Shown here one piece after another: positions 1 to 5,243 of a stretch of DNA of 5,382 nt (position 1 is its first letter; each line of letters begins with the position of its first letter). The translations under genes and the position numbers were made by a program. The notes beneath the pieces were generated by a model that did not search any database, was not told where the DNA came from, and worked only from the letters and a program-made list of their open reading frames with translations. The DNA lies in contig JAUWMJ010000254.1 of assembly GCA_030613225.1 (NCBI GenBank), forward strand, positions 1-5,382. The letters are read 5' to 3'. Origin of the DNA: Desulfobacterales bacterium. GTDB taxonomy: Bacteria; Desulfobacterota; Desulfobacteria; Desulfobacterales; JAUWMJ01.

Positions 1-167
1 GCGCAAAAATAAGTTTACATTTTAGGCGCATGGATTTAGGTCAGGTTTGTTCGATCCGAGGCTGCAAAACCACAGGAATAGCGAGCTATTTCGAGGATTT
101 TGGAGTTGAGGATCGGACAAAGATGGCCTGAATCCGGGATGCATAAAATGTGAAGTTATTTTTGCGC
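1..167. repeat. Large imperfect palindrome (MITE/REP-like element or structured RNA)
   Basis: The two halves are near-complementary around a centre at 83/84. The outer 12 bases (GCGCAAAAATAA, 1-12) pair perfectly with 156-167. Further blocks pair at 14-24/144-154, 31-43/124-136, 46-57/110-121, 65-69/98-102 and 75-82/85-92. In total roughly 65 of 83 arm positions pair, counting G·T wobbles. No ORF of note lies in it. Its length, sharp complementary ends and intergenic position fit a non-autonomous mobile repeat or a transcribed structured RNA. No target-site duplication can be tested because the window starts at its first base. It is not an intrinsic terminator: no T-run follows the right arm, which ends in GCGC. 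That the structure exists is certain; what it is remains inference. Confidence 0.85.
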
Positions 168-298
168 GAACCCTAAGTTACGAGGTCTGTCTTATATTTA
201 TTGATAAACAACAAGGTTCAAGATATATTCAATTAAAAAAGCAAAGACGGGGGTGTCAATAAAAAAGACAAAATCATAGACGGCTTAACAGGTGAATA
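168..298. other. Upstream non-coding region of the radical SAM gene
   Basis: This AT-rich leader lies between the palindrome and the first gene. It holds the promoter candidate at 201-229 and the ribosome binding site AGGTG at 290-294, and I see no coding potential in it. The decamer AAGGTTCAAG at 213-222 also occurs at 1493-1502 in the next spacer, linking this leader loosely to the heptad repeats there. Confidence 0.6.
201..229 (+). promoter_or_regulatory. Predicted sigma70-type promoter for the radical SAM gene
   Basis: TTGATA at 201-206 differs from the -35 consensus TTGACA at one position. It is separated by exactly 17 bases from TATATT at 224-229, which differs from TATAAT at one position. 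Transcription would start near 236, giving a leader of about 60 bases before the ATG at 299. No operator-like repeat is visible around it. This is a sequence match only, but both boxes and the spacing are near ideal. Confidence 0.55.
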
Positions 299-1396
299 AT
301 GGCCCGATGTAATTTGTGCAATGAAGCTTCGCATCTCATTTCAAAAGAGCTTGCGGTATGCCTAAAGTGTATCCGTGAAAAACCTGAAGATGCACTTGAA
401 CTTGCTGCAAAAGCTCACGTCAAAAGCAGGGCAGCATTCGGACTTCCGGAAAGGGCTCCAAAAGACTCTGAAGGTATTTCCTGCAATCTTTGTGTAAACG
501 AGTGCAAAATCGGTGAAAATAAAACAGGATACTGCGGGTTGAGGAAAAATGAAGGGGGGAAAATTGTTGGTGTATCTTCTGTAATTGGTAAGCTTTCATG
601 GTATCTCGACCCACTTCCCACGAATTGTGTCGGAGACTGGGTGTGTCCCGGAGGGACAGGGGCAGGATATCCAAAATATGCCAATCGCCCAGGACCTGAA
701 AGAGGATATAAGAACCTTGCTGTTTTTTTCCTGGCATGCTCATTTAATTGCCTCTGTTGTCAAAACTGGCACTTTAAACAAAAAACTTTTAGCCCTTATA
801 CATCCTCGCCACAAAAACTTGTTTCGGATATTGATGAAAAGACTTCCTGTATCTGCTATTTCGGTGGAGATCCCGTGCCACAACTTCCTTTCTCACTCAC
901 TGCATCAAAACTTGCACTTGATAAAAATAAGGATAAAATTTTGAGAATATGCTGGGAAACAAACGGATCCATGCATGAAGAACTCCTTGATGATATCTTG
1001 GATATAGCAATTAATTCCGGCGGATGCGTTAAGTTTGATTTAAAGGCGTGGGATGAAAATCTCCATATCGCTTTAACAGGAATCACTAACAAAAGAACCT
1101 TAAAGAACTTTATAAGGGCTGGAGATAAAATCAAACAAAGACCTGCACCTCCCCCTCTTCTTGCAAACACTCTTCTTGTTCCAGGCTACATAGATGAAAA
1201 TGAGATAAGTTTTATTGCCAAATTCATTGCCTCAATAAATCCTGAAATCCCATACAGTCTTCTTGCCTTTCATCCCCAGTTTTATATGTCGGACATGCCG
1301 TTAACTACAAAATCTTTGGCATACAGGTGCCTTAATGTTGCCAGGAAAGCAGGGCTTAAAAATGTGAGGATAGGGAATATCCATCTTCTTGTGTAA
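299..1396 (+). CDS. Radical SAM protein, PflA-like (COG1180 type), function unassigned
   Basis: The protein has 365 residues. The radical SAM motif CX3CX2C is at C147, C151 and C154 (ACSFNCLCCQNW); in this family it binds the 4Fe-4S cluster that cleaves S-adenosylmethionine. GGDPVPQ (189-195) takes the place of the usual GGEP SAM-contact motif. WETNG (219-223), KFDLKAWDE (245-253), LLVPG (292-296) and RIGNIHLL (357-364) are typical of relatives of the pyruvate formate-lyase activating enzyme. Before the core lies CNLCVNECKIGENKTGYCG (C62, C65, C69, C79), as in COG1180 proteins, followed by an unusual DPLPTNCVGDWVCPGG stretch (104-119). The extreme N-terminus adds a CxxC-x13-CxxC pair (C4, C7, C21, C24), probably a zinc or Fe-S site. 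The ATG at 299 follows AGGTG at suitable spacing. No glycyl-radical enzyme partner is adjacent, so the substrate is unknown. It is likely cytosolic, as no signal peptide is seen. Family confidence is high; role confidence is low. Confidence 0.88.
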   Translation: MARCNLCNEASHLISKELAVCLKCIREKPEDALELAAKAHVKSRAAFGLPERAPKDSEGISCNLCVNECKIGENKTGYCGLRKNEGGKIVGVSSVIGKLSWYLDPLPTNCVGDWVCPGGTGAGYPKYANRPGPERGYKNLAVFFLACSFNCLCCQNWHFKQKTFSPYTSSPQKLVSDIDEKTSCICYFGGDPVPQLPFSLTASKLALDKNKDKILRICWETNGSMHEELLDDILDIAINSGGCVKFDLKAWDENLHIALTGITNKRTLKNFIRAGDKIKQRPAPPPLLANTLLVPGYIDENEISFIAKFIASINPEIPYSLLAFHPQFYMSDMPLTTKSLAYRCLNVARKAGLKNVRIGNIHLLV

Positions 1397-1427
1397 ACAG
1401 CTCAACCAAAACGGAGCTAATCTGTTT
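1395..1427 (+). terminator. Weak terminator-like hairpin after the radical SAM gene
   Basis: AAACA (1395-1399) pairs with TGTTT (1423-1427), and GCTC (1400-1403) pairs with GAGC (1414-1417). The stem carries a 5-base bulge and a 10-base loop, followed by GTTTG rather than a clean T-run. It overlaps the TAA stop codon. This is a poor intrinsic terminator at best and is listed because nothing better is present after the gene. Confidence 0.25.
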
Positions 1428-1494
1428 GTTTGAATTGGATATGTTATCTCATGTTGACATGAAAACTCTTTTAAAGATAGATTGTAACTGGTAA

Positions 1495-1525
1495 GGTTCA
1501 AGGGTTCACGGTTCAGAGGTTCAGA
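1495..1525 (+). repeat. Four-copy GGTTCA repeat array, 7-8 bp period
   Basis: GGTTCA occurs at 1495, 1503, 1510 and 1518, with spacings of 8, 7 and 8 bases. The variants are GGTTCAA, GGTTCAC, GGTTCAGA and GGTTCAGA. The array is non-coding. The same motif in inverted orientation occurs at 1727-1755. Short heptad arrays of this kind resemble the short tandemly repeated repetitive (STRR) heptamers known in cyanobacteria in size only; no relationship is claimed. Confidence 0.7.
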
Positions 1526-1726
1526 GTTTCTGTCTCGATCGGCAATCGGCATGCGAATTGACTCTTAAGGTGTTTTGCCTGAAAAAAAGCATGACTTGCC
1601 AGAGACTACGGGCTAAAAAAAACAGATACAAGATATTTCTGGTCATCAATGCATAATATTGCCGAAGTTTTCACTTTCGAATCGAATGCAAAATTCATCC
1701 GATTATTACGATATGCTAAGTTACTA

Positions 1727-1755
1727 ACCTTGAACTTTGAACCTGACAACCTGAG
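1727..1755 (-). repeat. Heptad repeat array, inverted relative to 1495-1525
   Basis: The units are ACCTTGA (1727-1733), ACTTTGA (1734-1740), ACCTGACA (1741-1748) and ACCTGAG (1749-1755). Read on the minus strand these are GGTTCA-like units, matching the upstream array. The two arrays thus bracket about 200 bp of unique sequence as diverged inverted repeats. Confidence 0.65.
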
Positions 1756-1811
1756 TTACGATAGATAAATATAAAAAGAGAAGATCCTTTGTTAAAAAAG
1801 GGGGAATTACG

Positions 1812-2360
1812 ATGAAAAAAATTTTCTGTCTGCCTGTTATAATGATTCTTTCCTTTAATTTTTGGTTGATAGACCAACACTTTTCAGAAGCAAAAGGAGG
1901 TGCAGTCATGGAATTAAGCAGCTTAGCATTTAATGACGGCGATATGATACCCGATAAGTATACCTGTGACGGGGCAGATGTCTCGCCACCTTTAGAGTGG
2001 GGATTAGTACCTGAAGGCGCGAAATCCATCGCCCTTATTTGCGACGACCCGGATGCCCCTGTAGGCACATGGGTTCATTGGGTTTATTATGATATACCGG
2101 CAGATACTAAGGGCTTGCCGGAAAACATAGCCCCACAGGAAAATCCGGATAATGGCGGTAAGCAGGGAACCAATGATTTTCGCAGGATAGGCTATGGAGG
2201 CCCATGTCCGCCTGGCGGTACACACAGGTACTACTTCAAGATATACGCCCTCGATACTATTTTAAATCTTCCCGCCGGTGCCGACAAAAAGCAGCTTTTA
2301 AAGGCAATGGAAGGGCATATAATTGGTCAGGCTCAGATTATGGGTAAATACAAAAGGTAA
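1812..2360 (+). CDS. YbhB/YbcL family (PEBP, Raf kinase inhibitor-like) protein with signal peptide
   Basis: The protein has 182 residues. Residues 1-27 form a signal peptide: a KK n-region, a hydrophobic core at about 4-20, and a likely cleavage after SEA (27). The rest is a complete bacterial phosphatidylethanolamine-binding-protein domain: YTCDGADVSPPLEW (50-63), DPDAP (79-83), WVHW (87-90), YGGPCPPGGTHRYYF (128-142) and a C-terminal GQAQIMGKYKR. In this family the DPDAP, HW and GxHRY segments line a small anion or phosphate-binding pocket; the physiological ligand in bacteria is unknown. The exported form would be periplasmic, like E. coli YbcL. The start at 1812 follows AAGGGGG (1798-1804) at good spacing. 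A second in-frame ATG at 1908 (M33) sits behind AGGAGGTG and would give a 150-residue cytosolic form the size of YbhB. It stands alone between spacers. Family assignment is secure; the role is unknown. Confidence 0.95.
   Translation: MKKIFCLPVIMILSFNFWLIDQHFSEAKGGAVMELSSLAFNDGDMIPDKYTCDGADVSPPLEWGLVPEGAKSIALICDDPDAPVGTWVHWVYYDIPADTKGLPENIAPQENPDNGGKQGTNDFRRIGYGGPCPPGGTHRYYFKIYALDTILNLPAGADKKQLLKAMEGHIIGQAQIMGKYKR
1895..1910 (+). promoter_or_regulatory. Strong internal ribosome binding site and ATG inside the PEBP gene
   Basis: AGGAGGTG at 1895-1902 is a near-perfect Shine-Dalgarno sequence. It sits 7 bases before an in-frame ATG at 1908-1910, exactly where the mature PEBP domain begins (MELSSLAF). 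It is stronger than the site for the upstream start. It could allow a second, leaderless cytosolic product, or mark the true start if the upstream segment is not translated. The clean signal peptide upstream argues that both starts may be used. Confidence 0.5.
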
Positions 2361-2470
2361 AACTTGATGGCATCGTAAAAAAGGGAAGTAGGGGATGTCC
2401 ATTGGATTATTGGTTTACAGTAGTTCGTGTATCTTGGTGTTTATTAGAAAAGGGGGAAAAGAGGTAAACA
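2361..2470. other. 110-bp gap between the PEBP and AsmA genes
   Basis: This stretch is non-coding. No intrinsic terminator and no convincing promoter with correct spacing is visible. It ends in a purine-rich leader (2448-2465) with the GAGGT ribosome binding site for the GTG start. Whether the AsmA gene is transcribed from the PEBP promoter or from its own cannot be told from sequence. Confidence 0.5.
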
Positions 2471-4528
2471 GTGAAAAAAATAATTAAATGGTTCATGATA
2501 GCTGTTGGATTCCTTGCCGTTGTGGTGATAGCGATGCTTTTGCTTCTTCCTGTGTTTATGGATGTACAGAAGTATAAGCCTTATATTGAGCGGCGGGTTT
2601 CCGAAGCTGTCGGCAGGCCCTTTACAATGGGTGAAAAATTTAAGGTCTCTCTTTTTCCGTGGGCAGGCGTTTCTCTTTCCGACCTTCATTTGGGCAATCC
2701 TCCTGGTTTTGATGAAAAAGACTTTGTATCTGTAAAATCTTTTGAAATCAGGGTAAAGCTTCTCCCGCTTCTTCTTTCTAAATTCAAGGATATACAGATC
2801 AATCACATCGTATTGAATGAGCCTCGTATTGCCCTGATAAAACAAAAGGACGGGAAAACAACATGGGAGTGGGAAGAAAAAGAATCGGCTCAACATAAAA
2901 AGAAGGAAATAAAACCGGTCGAAGGCGAACCCGGAAAAGAATTTTCATTAAAGTCGCTTGTCGTTGGCGATCTCTCCATTAATAATGGACTTATTCTTTG
3001 GATTGATCGTTCAAAGAAAGAAAATAGGGCAAAGAAAGAAAAAACGGCAAAGAAAGAAAAAATAGAAATTTCTGATTTAAACCTGCAACTTCTTGATGTT
3101 TCTTTAGACCGGCCGGTTAATCTTAAATTTGATGCTCGAATGGATGGGCATCCTGTTTCAGTAAATGGAAGCATTGGACCTGTGGGAGAGAAACCCGGCA
3201 TAGGAGCGGTTCCTTTTGATATTTCCGTCAACGCGCTGAAGCAACTGGCTATACATCTTAAAGGCCGTGTTGATAATCCTGCTGAAAATCCCGAATTTGA
3301 CATGACTGTTGACGTATCACCATTTTCGCTGCGAAAACTGCTCGCCGAAACAGACCTGCCAATTCCGGCAGGCATGTCAGACTCCGGAGCCTTAAATAAG
3401 GTTGCATTAAAAGCCCATCTCAAGGGAAATCCTCAAAAAATATCGGTTTCAGATGGAATCCTTAATATAGATGAATCGAAAATTAATTTTTCCGTTAATG
3501 CGAAAGATTTTTCCAGACCGGATGTTACATTCAATGTCAAACTTGACCGCATCGACCTTAATAAATACCTGCCGCCAAAGCCCAGTGAAAAATCTGATGC
3601 AAATAAGGAGTCCGGTTTAAGTGAGCCGGCCTCAAAAAAACCAGGCTCAAAAACAGATTATTCTTCGCTTCGTAGCCTTGTTTTAAACGGCTCCATGCAC
3701 GCAGGGAAAGTAAAGGTTAATAAAACAGTGGCGCGGGATATTAATGTCAAAATATCTGCTAAAAACGGAGTCTTTCACATAAATCCCATCACGATGAAGC
3801 TGTACAACGGAGACATGTCCGGCAAGGTGACGCTGAATGTCAAAAAAAATACTCCCCAAAGCAATATCAAACTTAAGCTTAATAACATCGAGTGTGAACC
3901 GCTTATCAAAGATATTTTAGAAAAAGATATTCTTAAGGGAACTTTAAAAGCCGGGGTTGCACTCAGTATGTCGGGAGACGATGCCGAAAAGATCATGAAA
4001 ACACTTAACGGTAGAGGGGAGTTTAGCGTTAAAAATGGAGCTGTTAAGGGAATTGACCTGGTTGCAATGGTCAGGAACACAGACGGCGCTTATGGCTTTG
4101 CCGGGAAAGGGAATAAAAAGCCTGAAACCGGGTTCAGCGAACTTTATGCGCCTTTTACAATTACCGACGGGCTTTTTAAAACAACCGATACCCGAATGGT
4201 GTCAACCTTGATTCGGGTGGCTGTTTCCGGAAAAGCCAACCTGCCGGGCGAAACACTGAAATTCAGGATCGAGCCTGTAGTCGTTACGACAAGCAAAGCA
4301 GATAAGAAAAAAATGAAACGTTCGGAAGTTAAGGTGCCTGTACTTGTATCCGGAACTTTTTCTTCCCCCAAATTTCGTCCTGATCTTAAAGCTATTGCAA
4401 AAGACAATCTTGAAAAGAAAGTCTTTGAATCAAAAAAGTTCAAGAAAATCTTTAAAAAGAAAAAATATGCGCCTTACGAGGATGCGGCAAAAAGCCTGCT
4501 AAAGGGACTTCTTGATGAAAAAGAATAA
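2471..4528 (+). CDS. AsmA family envelope protein
   Basis: The protein has 685 residues, slightly longer than E. coli AsmA. A KKIIK n-region and one hydrophobic segment (about 8-30) form an uncleaved inner-membrane anchor. The large remainder would lie in the periplasm. The AsmA N-terminal signature follows: YKPYIERRVSEAVGRPF (35-51), LFPWAGVSLSDLHLGNPPGF (61-80) and NEPRIALIKQKDGKTTWEW (116-134). The C-terminal AsmA-type repeat region includes LNGRGEFSVKNGAVKGIDL (512-530). AsmA-like proteins (AsmA, TamB, YhdP, YicH) are implicated in phospholipid movement to, and homeostasis of, the outer membrane; that role is inferred here. Two low-complexity linkers interrupt the fold: a Lys-rich repeat (181-197) and a Ser/Lys/Pro stretch (about 367-397). 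The tail (from about 640) is strongly basic. The GTG start at 2471 follows GAGGT at 2461-2465; starting at the next Met (residue 9) would remove the basic n-region. It overlaps the J-domain gene downstream. Confidence 0.93.
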   Translation: MKKIIKWFMIAVGFLAVVVIAMLLLLPVFMDVQKYKPYIERRVSEAVGRPFTMGEKFKVSLFPWAGVSLSDLHLGNPPGFDEKDFVSVKSFEIRVKLLPLLLSKFKDIQINHIVLNEPRIALIKQKDGKTTWEWEEKESAQHKKKEIKPVEGEPGKEFSLKSLVVGDLSINNGLILWIDRSKKENRAKKEKTAKKEKIEISDLNLQLLDVSLDRPVNLKFDARMDGHPVSVNGSIGPVGEKPGIGAVPFDISVNALKQLAIHLKGRVDNPAENPEFDMTVDVSPFSLRKLLAETDLPIPAGMSDSGALNKVALKAHLKGNPQKISVSDGILNIDESKINFSVNAKDFSRPDVTFNVKLDRIDLNKYLPPKPSEKSDANKESGLSEPASKKPGSKTDYSSLRSLVLNGSMHAGKVKVNKTVARDINVKISAKNGVFHINPITMKLYNGDMSGKVTLNVKKNTPQSNIKLKLNNIECEPLIKDILEKDILKGTLKAGVALSMSGDDAEKIMKTLNGRGEFSVKNGAVKGIDLVAMVRNTDGAYGFAGKGNKKPETGFSELYAPFTITDGLFKTTDTRMVSTLIRVAVSGKANLPGETLKFRIEPVVVTTSKADKKKMKRSEVKVPVLVSGTFSSPKFRPDLKAIAKDNLEKKVFESKKFKKIFKKKKYAPYEDAAKSLLKGLLDEKE
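3012..3065 (+). repeat. 18-bp tandem repeat inside the AsmA gene (three copies)
   Basis: CAAAGAAAG recurs at 3012, 3030 and 3048, a period of exactly 18 bases. It encodes the repeated hexads KKENRA, KKEKTA and KKEKIE (residues 182-199). It forms a charged flexible linker between the N-terminal AsmA region and the next beta-rich segment. In-frame units mean copy number can change without breaking the gene. Confidence 0.8.
4515..4528 (+). other. 14-bp overlap of the AsmA stop and J-protein start
   Basis: The ATG of the J-domain gene (4515) lies inside the last codons of the AsmA gene, which stops with TAA at 4526-4528 in a different frame. The ribosome binding site AAGGGA (4502-4507) is also within AsmA coding sequence. 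This arrangement usually means one transcript and translational coupling. Confidence 0.8.
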
Positions 4529-5243
4529 ATCCGGGCCTGACGGCAGGAAACCTAACATGTGCCTTTCCTGCGGTACATCGGAAAATATGGGAAAACGCAG
4601 GTATTGTTCCATAGATTGCCGCCAGAGACTAAGGTATAAACTGGACATGCGAACCGGTTTGCTAAAGGCATTATACATACGTTATGCTACCTTTTATTTT
4701 ACTAAAACCTTTATAATTATGGACCTGCTGCCGTTTAATTGTAAAGAAATATACAGCTTTATTTTTCCTCGTTCCGGCAAAAATAAACCTGCAGATGATT
4801 TCAGCAAAATGGCGGATATTCTGGGGAATGCATGGTGGACTGAAAGAAAACGAACCAACAGGAAATATCTTGCCTCGCGTCATGTGCTTGAAATAGCAGA
4901 CAGAAAAAATATGTCAGCGGACTCTGTTAAACCTTTTGAAATAAAAATTCCTGTTGTTAAAGAGAAATTATTGATTCACCTGAAGATAGGGAGATCAGAG
5001 CTGAACACACCTCAATTGCAAAAGCTCATAAAAAGTGCATACCGTACTCAGGCCAAGAAACACCATCCCGACCTGGGTGGCGATACTGCCGCATTCAGAA
5101 AAATTCATAAGGCTTACGAAGAGCTGGTTTCCTGGGCTGAAAGCCCGACATTTGTTGAACGACGCGGATTTCCCGACAAATGGTTTTACGATGGTGACAA
5201 AAACAGATGGGTGCAACCTACGCCGCAAGCTAACAAAAAATAA
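4515..5243 (+). CDS. C-terminal J-domain protein with N-terminal CxxC/CxxxC zinc-binding-type motif
   Basis: The protein has 242 residues from the ATG at 4515. CLSC (C16, C19) and CSIDC (C31, C35) form a four-cysteine, probably zinc-binding, module followed by RQRLRYK. Residues about 50-160 match no domain I recognise and include an aromatic-rich patch (53-73). A J domain lies at about 163-207: LIKSAYRTQAKKHHPD with the invariant HPD at 184-186, then AAFRKIHKAYEEL. J domains stimulate DnaK/Hsp70 ATPase. Placement at the C-terminus without G/F or CXXCXGXG regions makes this a type III (class C) J protein. The tail RGFPDKWFYDGDKNRWVQP (217-235) is Trp/Tyr-rich. It is likely cytosolic. The gene overlaps the AsmA reading frame by 14 bases; AAGGGA (4502-4507) lies 7 bases before ATG 4515, so I prefer this over the TTG at 4512. 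J domain confidence is high; the client is unknown. Confidence 0.88.
   Translation: MKKNKSGPDGRKPNMCLSCGTSENMGKRRYCSIDCRQRLRYKLDMRTGLLKALYIRYATFYFTKTFIIMDLLPFNCKEIYSFIFPRSGKNKPADDFSKMADILGNAWWTERKRTNRKYLASRHVLEIADRKNMSADSVKPFEIKIPVVKEKLLIHLKIGRSELNTPQLQKLIKSAYRTQAKKHHPDLGGDTAAFRKIHKAYEELVSWAESPTFVERRGFPDKWFYDGDKNRWVQPTPQANKK

Larger units (their letters stand above)
1397..1811. other. 415-bp intergenic spacer with heptad-like repeats
   Basis: I see no gene here. The AT-rich stretch contains the two oppositely oriented repeat arrays listed separately (1495-1525 and 1727-1755). Between them, at 1526-1726, is unremarkable DNA. The end of the spacer (1763-1804) is A-rich and carries the ribosome binding site AAGGGGG for the next gene. 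I could not find a promoter with both good boxes and good spacing, so where transcription of the PEBP gene starts is not visible. Confidence 0.6.

Noticed and set aside
1..167. Integron attC site or cassette boundary
   Set aside because: No GTTRRRY core or RYYYAAC partner is present at the ends. The arms pair perfectly at the tips, unlike attC, and there is no cassette-like array.
585..944. Open frame within the radical SAM gene on the same strand
   Set aside because: It lies wholly inside a well-supported gene in another frame and has no recognisable domain or ribosome binding site. It is a shadow.
299..1396. AmmeMemoRadiSam-system radical SAM enzyme
   Set aside because: The cysteine motifs are related, but the DPLPTNC/DWVCPGG segment replaces the DPIEKKP-like stretch I associate with that group. 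No Memo or AMMECR1 gene is nearby.
1495..1755. CRISPR array
   Set aside because: The repeat units are only 7-8 bp with no spacers between them, and no cas genes are present.
1730..1770. Promoter for the PEBP gene
   Set aside because: TTGAAC boxes at 1730 and 1737 belong to the heptad array, and the spacings to TACGAT or TAGATA are 14, 19 or 21 or more bases. Too ambiguous to call.
2402..2447. Promoter for the AsmA gene
   Set aside because: TTGGAT, TTGGTT and TTTACA are possible -35 boxes, but none has an acceptable -10 box at 16-18 bases.
2890..3423. 177-codon open frame on the minus strand
   Set aside because: It is fully antisense to the AsmA gene and serine/phenylalanine-rich as a mirror of the lysine-rich coding strand. 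No domain is recognised.
4512..4514. TTG as start of the J-domain gene
   Set aside because: The ATG at 4515 is only one codon later and lies 7 bases after AAGGGA, against 4 bases for the TTG.
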